A stretch of DNA of 64,000 nt, from assembly GCF_000829675.1 (NCBI RefSeq), contig NZ_BBRX01000021.1:1-64000 (forward strand), given 5' to 3'. Positions 1 to 7,677 of the stretch are shown piece by piece. The first letter of the stretch is position 1; each line of letters begins with the position of its first letter. The notes beneath the pieces were generated by a model. That model saw only the letters and a program-made list of their open reading frames with translations. It did no database searches and had not been told where the DNA came from. A program made the translations under genes and the position numbers. Source of the DNA: Acinetobacter rudis. Lineage in GTDB: Bacteria; Pseudomonadota; Gammaproteobacteria; Pseudomonadales; Moraxellaceae.

Positions 1-20
1 TCACCCAACAAACCCCACTA

Positions 21-52
21 AACCCTGCGGCTTAATTACTGCAGGGTTTTTT
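21..52 (+). terminator. Intrinsic terminator upstream of phage holin
   Basis: The arms AACCCTGC and GCAGGGTT form an eight-pair stem with a 12-nt loop, followed by a run of T. It would end transcription of the phage gene lying left of the window, just before the lysis cassette. Confidence 0.75.
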
Positions 53-68
53 AATGGGGACATAAAAA

Positions 69-347
69 ATGTCTGATTCACAAACAATTATTGAAGCGTC
101 AAGTGTAGCCACTTCTGCAGCAGCAAAAACAACAGTGATAGGCGGTGCTGCATCTGTAGCTGGTAAGTTCGCTGGTATAGATCCAGTCACTGCTATGGGC
201 TTGATGATAGGTATTGGTGGTCTAGTTATTAGTCTATTTAGTTTTCTAATCAACGTGTATTACAAGCGTCAAGAAAATAAACGTGCTGATCAAATTCACC
301 AACTTAAACTTAAAGAATTGGAGGCCCAATGCAATGTCAAAGACTAA
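69..347 (+). CDS. Phage holin, single-TM small protein
   Basis: A 92-residue protein with an Ala/Gly-rich N-terminus, one hydrophobic segment at about residues 48-67 (MGLMIGIGGLVISLFSF region) and a highly charged C-terminus. Size, topology and position directly before an endolysin gene fit a phage holin, which opens the inner membrane to time lysis. A GGGGA ribosome site lies 8-10 bases before the ATG. Its last 14 bases overlap the endolysin start, as in compact lysis cassettes. The exact holin family is not certain; a hydrophobic accessory protein is the alternative. Confidence 0.7.
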   Translation: MSDSQTIIEASSVATSAAAKTTVIGGAASVAGKFAGIDPVTAMGLMIGIGGLVISLFSFLINVYYKRQENKRADQIHQLKLKELEAQCNVKD

Positions 348-840
348 GTATGCTGTAACTGCAGCCACTGTTATATCTGCAGCCGGTGTTCTATTCACTT
401 CCAATTATGAGGGCTTTAGCTCTAAGCCTTATTACGACTCTGGAAAAGTGGCCACTATCGGCTATGGATCTACAGTGCACCCAAATGGCCAAAAGGTGAA
501 AATCACAGATAAGCCGATCGATAAAAAGACCGGTATGGAATATCTGCAGATTCACATGACCAAGGATGCACAACGATTTAACAAGTCGCTGCAGGGCGTG
601 AAGCTATCCCAAGCTGAATATGACCTATACATGGATTTTACATATCAGTTTGGTACAGGTGCTTGGTCTGGATCTTCAATGCTTCGTAACTTGAAGTCTG
701 GCCAACACGTCCAAGCATGTAAGTCGCTACTTAAATGGAAGTATGTAGGTAAGAAAGACTGCAGTGTGCGTTCAAGCAATTGCTATGGTGTATGGACTCG
801 TCAACAAGCGCGTTATGAAAAGTGTATGGGGGAAAACTAA
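334..840 (+). CDS. Phage endolysin, GH24 lysozyme with SAR N-terminus
   Basis: This 168-residue T4-type lysozyme cleaves peptidoglycan during phage release. The triad appears as Glu26 (NYEGF), Asp35 (YYDSG) and Thr41 (ATIGYG), with the same 9 and 6 residue spacing as T4 lysozyme E11/D20/T26. Residues 6-22 form a weakly hydrophobic Ala/Thr-rich segment typical of signal-arrest-release endolysins, so export may be Sec-dependent. The start at 334 was chosen because GGAG lies 10 bases upstream; the longer in-frame reading from 283 only runs through the holin gene. Its stop overlaps the next start (TAATG). Confidence 0.92.
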   Translation: MSKTKYAVTAATVISAAGVLFTSNYEGFSSKPYYDSGKVATIGYGSTVHPNGQKVKITDKPIDKKTGMEYLQIHMTKDAQRFNKSLQGVKLSQAEYDLYMDFTYQFGTGAWSGSSMLRNLKSGQHVQACKSLLKWKYVGKKDCSVRSSNCYGVWTRQQARYEKCMGEN

Positions 841-1352
841 TGCAGATACTCGCTTTCATTTTAAATAACAAACGTTGGACCATGATTATTGTTTTGCTGC
901 TGTATTCAGTTTTTCAAACTTGGCAATCGAATCGTTTAACCGGTGATTTGGCCAAGCTAAAAATTGAATGCCAAACCAAAGTAAAAACCGAAGTGGCCAA
1001 AGCAGTAAAACCATACGAACAAGCCATGTCCAAAGCACAATCCGAAGCCTTGGCCAAGGAAAAAACATATCAGGATAATTTATTAAAGGCAGAACAAAAT
1101 GCGAATCAAAAAATCAAAACTGCTAACGATGATGCTGTTGCTGCCGATCGTGCTGCTAACAGCCTGTCAAAGCAACTCAGTGAAGCAAAGCGGAATTTGT
1201 CCAACGCTCCCAGAGAAACCATTATTAAATACATCACAGTCCAGTCAGACGTATTCGAGCAGTGCACAGCAGAATATACAAAAATGGCAAGAAGCTGTGA
1301 TGCAGAGCGAATTGATAAAGAAAAACTGATTGAAGCATGGCCCTCTAAATAA
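840..1352 (+). CDS. Rz-like inner-membrane spanin subunit
   Basis: A 170-residue protein with an N-terminal membrane anchor at about residues 14-26, followed by a long Lys/Ala/Glu-rich coiled coil. This is the Rz (i-spanin) layout: Rz spans the periplasm and, with lipoprotein Rz1, fuses inner and outer membranes at the last step of lysis. The start at 840 overlaps the endolysin stop and has a GGGGG site about ten bases before it. The call is strengthened by an Rz1-like gene fully nested in another frame. Confidence 0.85.
   Translation: MQILAFILNNKRWTMIIVLLLYSVFQTWQSNRLTGDLAKLKIECQTKVKTEVAKAVKPYEQAMSKAQSEALAKEKTYQDNLLKAEQNANQKIKTANDDAVAADRAANSLSKQLSEAKRNLSNAPRETIIKYITVQSDVFEQCTAEYTKMARSCDAERIDKEKLIEAWPSK
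1099..1329 (+). CDS. Rz1-like outer-membrane lipoprotein spanin, nested in Rz
   Basis: A 76-residue protein encoded entirely inside the Rz gene in a different frame. It begins with a basic N-terminus and a hydrophobic stretch ending in the lipobox LLTAC, so Cys23 would be lipidated after signal peptidase II cleavage. A proline-containing segment (CPTLPEKP) follows, as in other Rz1 proteins. A nested, lipobox-bearing ORF in this position is the classic Rz/Rz1 arrangement and is unlikely to be chance. Role: outer-membrane half of the spanin complex. Confidence 0.85.
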   Translation: MRIKKSKLLTMMLLLPIVLLTACQSNSVKQSGICPTLPEKPLLNTSQSSQTYSSSAQQNIQKWQEAVMQSELIKKN

Positions 1353-1409
1353 GAGGTTTTTTACATTGAATAAAATGTCATAATTGCTAAAATGCATCTT
1401 CAATTTTTT

Positions 1410-1443
1410 TAGGGTTTTGCATTTATTTTGCATTTATTTTGCG
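1410..1443. repeat. Short tandem repeat of TTTTGCATTTA between prophage end and next gene
   Basis: The unit TTTTGCATTTA occurs twice back to back and begins a third time (TTTTGC). It lies in the 140-bp gap after the phage lysis genes and overlaps the promoter of the following gene. It could be part of the phage attachment region or a regulatory repeat; the sequence alone does not decide. Confidence 0.5.
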
Positions 1444-1467
1444 AGGTAAAAATAAAATCCTTATAAT
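1439..1467 (+). promoter_or_regulatory. Sigma-70 type promoter for the gene at 1495
   Basis: TTGCGA (-35, 1439-1444) and TATAAT (-10, 1462-1467) are separated by 17 bases. The perfect -10 lies 27 bases before the ATG at 1495. Confidence 0.65.
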
Positions 1468-1494
1468 ACAGTTAGTTACACAAGGCTTTTTTCA

Positions 1495-1986
1495 ATGCTC
1501 GATATATATTTAACAGATGTTCAAAATACAGTGCAATTTGATGATTATCCTGGCGAGCATCCAGTTAAATTTATTTTAAGTTTTAAAAAGATTTTTCCTA
1601 GTGTAATGGAACTATTGCTTCCAGTATTACCAGAAGATGAAAACCTAGAGCAAATGAGTTGGGAATCTACAACTCATGATTTTGAAGTATTTCAAAAGCT
1701 ATTGCAGGGTTGGGGTGTTATCGAATTACGTTTAAATGCACTCAGTCAATATAAAGATCGCGCATATGCAGATGCTCTGGTTAAAAAAGCAAATGCAAAA
1801 CGTCATTTATTGAAAAAGTCACAGAGTAATCTATCAACTGTCGAATTAGACTATTTATTTATGCATGAGGTGCATGGTCTAATTGATGCGGATCTCGTTG
1901 ATCTTGGTGAAAAATTCTATTTACCGGTATTACGTAATATTTGGCAGGATCTTGTTTCTGAAAAAGTCCTCTATGCTAAATTTTAG
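1495..1986 (+). CDS. Conserved hypothetical protein, 163 aa
   Basis: I do not recognise this protein. It is acidic in its first half, has no signal peptide or membrane segment and looks mainly helical. It has its own sigma-70 promoter and is followed by a strong terminator, so it appears to be a single-gene unit. It sits just right of the prophage lysis genes and could be host or a phage-borne extra gene; its GC content looks like the surrounding chromosome. Confidence 0.7.
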   Translation: MLDIYLTDVQNTVQFDDYPGEHPVKFILSFKKIFPSVMELLLPVLPEDENLEQMSWESTTHDFEVFQKLLQGWGVIELRLNALSQYKDRAYADALVKKANAKRHLLKKSQSNLSTVELDYLFMHEVHGLIDADLVDLGEKFYLPVLRNIWQDLVSEKVLYAKF

Positions 1987-2040
1987 TTATCATTTATCTG
2001 CTCATGTTTGAGTTAAATAATTGATCTTATAGATATTAGT

Positions 2041-2070
2041 AAAGACCAGTCATGACTGGTCTTTTTTATT
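2041..2070. terminator. Bidirectional terminator, perfect palindrome
   Basis: AGACCAGTCATGACTGGTCT is a perfect 20-base palindrome flanked by AAA on the left and TTTTTT on the right. It ends the 163-aa gene. The rest of 1987-2290 holds no gene that I can support. Confidence 0.8.
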
Positions 2071-2290
2071 TCAATATATTGTAAATGCTGTATTTTCAGA
2101 CAAAAGGGCTCCTTTATTCATATTTACTGTAAAAAACGTTCATTTTTAAAGCTTAAAGGCTGGCAAAATATTATAAATTAATCCTACAATAGAGCTTGGT
2201 TATCTACATCGTATTTAGGCCAATCAGGTGTTCAATTTGTATAAACCTTTAGTTAGTTATACAGATTCACTTTAAGTTGAGATCGTTGTC

Positions 2291-2767
2291 TTGCTAAGAA
2301 CAAGTGGAATACTGCTCGCATTTGCGACAGTTCTATTACAGTTCGCTGTATTCTTACAGCCTTTGCTACCGGAGCAATATCAAATCGCACCGGTATGTGA
2401 GTTAATTTCTCAAGCTTTTAGCTCAAAACAAATATTACAAGACAACCAAAATCAGTCTTCTCATCAAGCCTCTGTTGCACAACATGCTAATCATCAACTT
2501 GAACATACAGTCTCGGCTTCAGACCATGCACATTCAACGGCGGGTCATAATCATCATGATCTGACCCATCAATGTCAGTATTGTACAATCTATGGCAACT
2601 TACATTTACCACCAGAACTTGACTTAAAAGAAGTTTTAGTTCGAATACAGGTGCGTCTGTTGGCTTATAGCGAAAGCTTTAAGCATGTTTACTTTGAGCT
2701 TCAGAGACTTTATTTACTACCACAAGGTCGTGCACCACCAAGCACTCTACAACTATCTATCGTTTAA
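2291..2767 (+). CDS. DUF2946-like histidine-rich protein
   Basis: A 158-residue protein with an N-terminal hydrophobic segment (residues 5-24), a His-rich middle part (HANHQLEHT, HAHSTAGHNHHD), a CQYC motif and a C-terminal GRAPP signature. This layout matches DUF2946 proteins, which are often found near copper or cytochrome oxidase genes and may bind metal. The start is TTG at 2291. It precedes cydAB on the same strand with a 137-bp gap, so a role in metal or haem handling for the oxidase is possible but only inferred. Confidence 0.75.
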   Translation: MLRTSGILLAFATVLLQFAVFLQPLLPEQYQIAPVCELISQAFSSKQILQDNQNQSSHQASVAQHANHQLEHTVSASDHAHSTAGHNHHDLTHQCQYCTIYGNLHLPPELDLKEVLVRIQVRLLAYSESFKHVYFELQRLYLLPQGRAPPSTLQLSIV

Positions 2768-2904
2768 GTTTCGATTAATTTCACATTGTAGAGTGAACAC
2801 ATGCAAAATTATTTTCAGTATTGCCAGATGCAATACCGTGGAGCTATTCACGTTAAAAATAGTATGAACCAATATGTTTTGCTTCAATTTAGTGAGGTCT
2901 GCCA

Positions 2905-4368
2905 ATGAATTTAGGAATGACCGCACTTGAATTAGCACGTATTCAATTTGCATTTACTGTATCGTTTCATATTGTTTTTCCAGCGATTTCAATTGGTTTA
3001 GCAAGTTTTTTAGCAGTGATTGAATGGCGTTGGTTAAAAACTAACGATCCAGTTTATCGAGATCTATTTAAATATTGGGCCAAAATTTTTGCTATCGCTT
3101 TTGGTATGGGGGTTGTTTCAGGTGTAGTCATGAGCTACCAATTTGGAACGAACTGGAGTGAGTTTTCTCGCATAGCAGGTAGTGTGACAGGCCCTTTACT
3201 TACCTATGAAGTTTTAAGTGCTTTCTTCTTAGAGGCAGGATTTTTAGGTGTCATGTTATTTGGCTGGGGAAGAGTTGGTCCTAGAGCGCATTTTTTTGCA
3301 ACATTAATGGTCGCTGTCGGTACGTGTATTTCCATGTTCTGGATTTTATCTTCAAATAGCTGGATGCAAACACCACAAGGTTTTAGCTATGAGAATGGCA
3401 TCATTGTGCCAGAAGATTGGTTTGCTATTGTATTTAACCCATCTTTCCCATACCGACTTGCCCATATGGCTGCGGCGGCATTTTTAGTTTCAGCATTATT
3501 GGTTTTAGCTACATCTGCATGGCATTTGTTGAAAGGTCGTCGAGATACTTTGGTTAAGACTTCATTTTCAATGGCAATGTGGTTATTACTGATACTTGCG
3601 CCATTGCAAATTTTTATCGGTGATATGCACGGTTTAAATACTTTAAAGCATCAGCCAGCTAAACTTGCTGCAATGGAAGGCCACTGGGAAACCAATAAAG
3701 AAGGTGGTATGCCATTATATTTATTTGGCATTCCAGATATGGAGGCTGAAGAGACTAAATATGCGATTGGGATTCCTAATCTTGGTAGCTTAATTATGAC
3801 TCATACCATGGATGGTGAAGTTAAAGGCCTAAAAGAGTTTGTACCTGAAGAGCGCCCAAATTCAACAGTTGTGTTCTGGAGTTTTCGTATCATGGCAGGC
3901 CTTGGAATGCTCATGATTTTATTGGCACTTGCAGGATTAGTATTACGTAAAAATCAAAAACTTTATGAGAATAAATGGCTACAGCGTTTTGCAGTGGTTA
4001 TGGGGCCATCAGGGTTTATTGCCTTGCTTGCAGGGTGGTTTACGACTGAGGTTGGACGTCAGCCTTGGTTAGTTTATGGTGTTTTAAAAACCAAAGATGG
4101 ATTATCTCCTGTTTCTGCTGAACAAGTAGGTTTAAGTCTAATTATATTTGTAGTGGTCTACTGTGTTGTATTTGGAATCGGGATTTACTACATGTTCAAA
4201 ATCATGCACAAAGGTCCTGAGTTTGTTTATTCACAGCCTGAATTACATGCTGATAGTGAGGTTATTCAAGCATCTAAACGTCCATTAAGTAGTGTTGAAG
4301 ATGAATTAGATTCTTCTAACTCACAATCAACTACAACAGCATCTAATTCGCAGGAGCATGACAAATGA
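2905..4368 (+). CDS. cydA: Cytochrome bd-type quinol oxidase subunit I (CioA-like)
   Basis: A 487-residue membrane protein that oxidises quinol and reduces oxygen to water without proton pumping. N-terminal SFHIVFP holds the high-spin haem ligand His; RLAHMAAAAFL carries the second His; GWFTTEVGRQPW is the hallmark Q-loop/haem motif. The length and short Q-loop fit the cyanide-insensitive (Cio) subgroup rather than the longer E. coli type. It ends with a Ser/Thr-rich cytoplasmic tail. Its stop overlaps cydB by four bases, so the two are co-translated. It could equally be labelled cioA. Confidence 0.95.
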   Translation: MNLGMTALELARIQFAFTVSFHIVFPAISIGLASFLAVIEWRWLKTNDPVYRDLFKYWAKIFAIAFGMGVVSGVVMSYQFGTNWSEFSRIAGSVTGPLLTYEVLSAFFLEAGFLGVMLFGWGRVGPRAHFFATLMVAVGTCISMFWILSSNSWMQTPQGFSYENGIIVPEDWFAIVFNPSFPYRLAHMAAAAFLVSALLVLATSAWHLLKGRRDTLVKTSFSMAMWLLLILAPLQIFIGDMHGLNTLKHQPAKLAAMEGHWETNKEGGMPLYLFGIPDMEAEETKYAIGIPNLGSLIMTHTMDGEVKGLKEFVPEERPNSTVVFWSFRIMAGLGMLMILLALAGLVLRKNQKLYENKWLQRFAVVMGPSGFIALLAGWFTTEVGRQPWLVYGVLKTKDGLSPVSAEQVGLSLIIFVVVYCVVFGIGIYYMFKIMHKGPEFVYSQPELHADSEVIQASKRPLSSVEDELDSSNSQSTTTASNSQEHDK

Positions 4369-5369
4369 TTGATTTATCATTGATTTGGGTAATAATCATC
4401 GCGATCGGCGTATTGATTTATGTCATTCTTGACGGCTTTGATCTTGGGATTGGAATTTTATTCCCTTTTGTTAAAGGTCAACAAGAACGTGATGTGATGA
4501 TGAATACTGTTGCTCCTGTTTGGGATGGTAATGAAACTTGGATGGTTCTTGGGGGTGCAGCTTTATATGCAGCATTTCCTTTAGTCTATGCGACTGTGCT
4601 ATCTGCATTGTATATGCCAATTATCTTGATGTTGATTGCTTTGATCTTTCGTGGAGTCGCATTTGAATTTCGCTTTAAAGCAAACAAATCTAAGCATTGG
4701 TGGGATAAAGCATTTATTTGTGGCTCAATTTTGGCAAGTTTTTTCCAAGGGGTCATTTTAGGCGCTTATATTCAGGGTATTAAAGTCGAAAATGGAATGT
4801 ATGCAGGGAGTGGACTCGATTGGTTGAGTGCATTTAGTTTATTTACTGGTGTTGGTGTAGTGGTGCTATATGCTGCATTAGGATGTGGTTGGTTGATCTT
4901 CAAGACAGAGGCTTCTATTCAAGAGACTATGTATAAATTGATGCCAAAACTAATCCTTGCATTATTGGTTATTTTTGGTTGTGTCAGCATTTATACTCCA
5001 ATCTTACAACCACAAATTGCAGAACGTTGGTTTAGTCAGCCACAATTAATGTATTTTAGTCCAGTACCTATATTGGTCTTACTTTTTACCGGACTTGCAT
5101 TACGTGCATGCAAACTGCGTCAAGAGCTTAGTCCATTTATTTATACATTAGCATTGGTATTCTTGGCTTATACAGGATTCATCATTAGTTTATGGCCATA
5201 TATTATTCCACCATCGATAACAATTTGGGATGCTGCATCACCATTAAGTAGTCAACTTTTTGCCTTAATTGGTGCCTTGCTCTTAATTCCAATTATTTTG
5301 ATTTACACTGGTTTATCGTATTGGGTATTTAGAGATAAAGTTCGTATTGGTGATGAAGGCTATCATTAA
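4365..5369 (+). CDS. cydB: Cytochrome bd-type quinol oxidase subunit II (CioB-like)
   Basis: A 334-residue integral membrane subunit with about eight to nine helices. It opens with the conserved CydB N-terminus containing YVILDGFDLGIG and, further on, APVWDGNETWMVLGG. It forms the heterodimer with subunit I that makes the bd oxidase. The gene overlaps cydA (ATGA) and is followed after 11 bases by a tiny membrane protein gene with a strong GGGAGGG ribosome site. Confidence 0.96.
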   Translation: MIDLSLIWVIIIAIGVLIYVILDGFDLGIGILFPFVKGQQERDVMMNTVAPVWDGNETWMVLGGAALYAAFPLVYATVLSALYMPIILMLIALIFRGVAFEFRFKANKSKHWWDKAFICGSILASFFQGVILGAYIQGIKVENGMYAGSGLDWLSAFSLFTGVGVVVLYAALGCGWLIFKTEASIQETMYKLMPKLILALLVIFGCVSIYTPILQPQIAERWFSQPQLMYFSPVPILVLLFTGLALRACKLRQELSPFIYTLALVFLAYTGFIISLWPYIIPPSITIWDAASPLSSQLFALIGALLLIPIILIYTGLSYWVFRDKVRIGDEGYH

Positions 5370-5380
5370 GGGAGGGAGTG

Positions 5381-5491
5381 ATGAAAATTTCAGAATTAAA
5401 GTGGTTTGCAATGCTGTGGCTCGCAGGTGTTCTGGTTCTTTTTTTAATTGCTGGAGCCTTCCGTTTAATGGTGCAGTTTGCATACCGATAA
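5381..5491 (+). CDS. Small third subunit of bd oxidase (DUF2474/CydX-like), 36 aa
   Basis: The ATG at 5381 opens a 36-residue frame (MKISELKWFAMLWLAG...FAYR) ending at TAA 5489-5491. It has one membrane helix at about residues 9-30. GGGAGGG lies seven bases before the start, and the gene follows cydB by 11 bases. Small single-helix proteins at this position (CydX, CydS, DUF2474) stabilise the haem sites of bd oxidases. The WLAG...FRL pattern looks closest to the DUF2474 group linked to CioAB. It is too short for standard gene-length cutoffs. Confidence 0.8.
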   Translation: MKISELKWFAMLWLAGVLVLFLIAGAFRLMVQFAYR

Positions 5492-5510
5492 CTAAGTAGA
5501 ACTTATAAGT

Positions 5511-5546
5511 AAAAATGGCCTAAATCAATATTTAGGCCATTTTTTA
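5511..5546. terminator. Bidirectional terminator between cyd operon and DUF805 gene
   Basis: The arms AAAATGGCCTAAAT and ATTTAGGCCATTTT are separated by only CAAT, with T or A runs on both sides. It serves the convergent cyd operon and the DUF805 gene. Confidence 0.85.
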
Positions 5547-5567
5547 AATTAGCTGGTCATGAGGTGA

Positions 5568-6218
5568 TTAAACTGTAGGTTGGCTTGCCGCATGCTCAGT
5601 TTCTTCTTCATTAATTTGATACTGAGTTGAGTCTGATTGAGTAGAGTCTTCTATCAAGGTGTGCTGTTGTAGCTCTGCAAATTGACTTGAAAAAGCAGTT
5701 GCAAAAGTCATAAAACCTGCATAGAACATAAAAGTAGTTGCAAGAAAAACACAGTAAAGAATACCAATCAATTTTTCAGTTTGTTCAGTAATACGTGGTG
5801 GACCATAGTTATTTTCACCTTGAGTACCTGGTGCTAGCATCATATAGATACCAAAAATAATGTTCACAATGGGGATTAAAAATAGTAAGCATAACCAGCC
5901 ACTTTTATTAAGATCATGGATGCGTCGAATACTGACAATAATACTAAGTACTGCGGCACTAATGATAACCACAACGAATAGTACTGCTGTAATAATACCA
6001 AGGGCTGTGGATAGGAAATCACCAATATCTGTCATGGTTGCGCCATAAGTTGCATAGGTAATTATTCCTAGCAACATGACGATAAGTAATGCACAGCTAT
6101 AAAGTACACTCGTAATGAACAACCATGCTAAATAAGATAGGCGACCAAATCGGCCTTTTGCAGAATATGGGAAATCTTTATTTGCAGGTTCTGAAAAATG
6201 ACTCGTATTTTGGATCAT
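5568..6218 (-). CDS. DUF805 family inner-membrane protein
   Basis: A 216-residue protein with four predicted membrane helices. It carries the DUF805 signatures: GRFGRLSYLAW near the start, then RRIHDLNKSGWLCLLFLIP and an APGTQGENNYGPP motif after the third helix. The C-terminal 35 residues are acidic and Gln/Ser-rich. Function is unknown for the family. It is transcribed alone, convergent with the cyd operon. Confidence 0.88.
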   Translation of the reverse strand: MIQNTSHFSEPANKDFPYSAKGRFGRLSYLAWLFITSVLYSCALLIVMLLGIITYATYGATMTDIGDFLSTALGIITAVLFVVVIISAAVLSIIVSIRRIHDLNKSGWLCLLFLIPIVNIIFGIYMMLAPGTQGENNYGPPRITEQTEKLIGILYCVFLATTFMFYAGFMTFATAFSSQFAELQQHTLIEDSTQSDSTQYQINEEETEHAASQPTV

Positions 6219-6518
6219 AGTTTTTGTCCGTTATTGGATAAATATTTTTGATTGAAATAAATATAACTTGTCGTATAGATAAGGTATTTTAAACAAAAGT
6301 GTAATTATTGGATAGTTTAAAGTTTAATGATATTTGATCGATTTCGCTTAAATTACTTTATTGGTAAAGATAAGGCCTAATACTTTAAGGGCTGTTTCAA
6401 GGATATCTATAATCGGGCACAAAACTGATCTATGTATAAAAGTATTGCAGATACTGCTGCTTAAAGACTATAACTAGAAAAAGATTTTGTAAGATTTAAT
6501 AATTTTAGGGAGTTTAGA
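6219..6518. other. Intergenic region, divergent promoters
   Basis: This 300-bp AT-rich gap separates the divergent DUF805 and histidine phosphatase genes. It must hold both promoters, but I could not assign clear -35/-10 pairs. No RNA gene or other structure was recognised. Confidence 0.4.
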
Positions 6519-7214
6519 TTGACTATCATTCATCTTATTCGTCACGGACAGGCTTCTTTTGGCCATAAAAATTATGATCAATTGTCTTCTAAGGGTGAAA
6601 TCCAAGCTCAAGTTTTAGGGCAGTATTTAGGTCAAATTATCAATGAGACACCGTTTGTTATTGCTGGATCTATGCAGCGCCATCAACAGACTGCACATTT
6701 AGCGATGCAATATTTTTCACAACCATCTATTCATACCGATACAGCATGGAATGAATTTGATCATCAACAAATATTCGCACTTTATAATGCACGATTTGCA
6801 AATCCAGAGTTGGTCAAACAAGATATGAGCAACGCCGAAAATCCGACAGAATTCATGACAGAGATATTTAATGCTGCTATGAAACGTTGGATTGATGCTC
6901 AGTATGATCATCAATATACAGAATCATGGATTGAATTTAATCAACGTGTGGAGCGAGCATTAGTCAACCTAGCTCAGCAGCTTAATCAATACACGCCTAA
7001 GCATGCTGTTGTATTTAGCTCTGGTGGCGTAATTTCTCTGGTTATTGCTAAATTATTAGGATTGGATTTTGAAGGGACAGCAGAATTGATTTGGAAGATT
7101 AGTAATGCCAGCATTACAACACTAAATTTTAAAGATCAAAGTTTTCATTTATTACGTATGAATGAATATCATTACTTAGAATCAGAGGAAAATCAGTTAG
7201 CGACTTGGGTTTAA
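6519..7214 (+). CDS. Histidine phosphatase family protein (phosphoglycerate mutase-like)
   Basis: A 231-residue cytosolic protein with the RHG phosphohistidine motif at its start (IIHLIRHGQASFG). The second catalytic His lies in the C-terminal half, where AVVFSSGGVIS replaces the more usual HGG form. Members remove phosphate from small molecules or proteins; the substrate cannot be told. The start is TTG with GGGAG ten bases upstream. It is a single-gene unit. Confidence 0.85.
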   Translation: MTIIHLIRHGQASFGHKNYDQLSSKGEIQAQVLGQYLGQIINETPFVIAGSMQRHQQTAHLAMQYFSQPSIHTDTAWNEFDHQQIFALYNARFANPELVKQDMSNAENPTEFMTEIFNAAMKRWIDAQYDHQYTESWIEFNQRVERALVNLAQQLNQYTPKHAVVFSSGGVISLVIAKLLGLDFEGTAELIWKISNASITTLNFKDQSFHLLRMNEYHYLESEENQLATWV

Positions 7215-7586
7215 GTAAAAGAATAAGCCCAGTTTATGATGGCCAAAATGACTTATACGATGGTTATCCCTAGAGTTGTCCGCAGAATTTGTGGATTACT
7301 CACAAGATATAAAAAACAAAGATACCAACTTAAGTTGCTGATATATAATAACATTAATGCATTTATTTAGGAAAATAATCTGCATTGTTTAATATTTAAA
7401 CAGAAATGTTTTTACTTTTGCATAAATAAATAGAGTCGATCAATTTGATATGGAAACATTAGATCAAAGAAACGATTTAACCTACAAATACAACTAAATA
7501 TATTTTGTTTTCAAGTAAAAAATAGTTTTGAGATAATGAAATTCTAACTTCTTGTTTTATCTGAGAAACATATCATTTGTTATAGC
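7215..7586 (+). other. Intergenic region ending in an isolated terminator
   Basis: No protein gene is supported in these 370 bases. They are AT-rich and end in a good intrinsic terminator about 370 bp after the phosphatase stop. Either the phosphatase mRNA has a long 3' tail or a small RNA is transcribed here. I could not fix a promoter. Confidence 0.35.
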
Positions 7587-7613
7587 AATGGAGAAAAGTC
7601 CTCCATTTTTTTC
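7587..7613 (+). terminator. Intrinsic terminator upstream of prs
   Basis: The arms AATGGAG and CTCCATT enclose a seven-base loop and are followed by seven T in a row. It insulates the NAD salvage operon from upstream transcription. Confidence 0.75.
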
Positions 7614-7637
7614 TTGCAAAATATAATGGCTGTGTGC

Positions 7638-7657
7638 CACTATATAGATCTACAGTG
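7638..7657 (+). promoter_or_regulatory. Imperfect palindrome upstream of prs, possible NrtR operator
   Basis: CACTATATA and TCTACAGTG form an inverted repeat (seven of nine pairs) around a 2-base centre, 20 bases before the prs ATG. NrtR regulators are known to bind palindromes in front of nadV/prs-type genes, and an NrtR-like gene follows this operon. The assignment is inference. Confidence 0.4.
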
Positions 7658-7677
7658 ACCAAACTAAGGAAAATGAC

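Noticed and set aside
1495..1986. Possible phage repressor or antirepressor
   Set aside because: No HTH or phage motif is visible; left as hypothetical.
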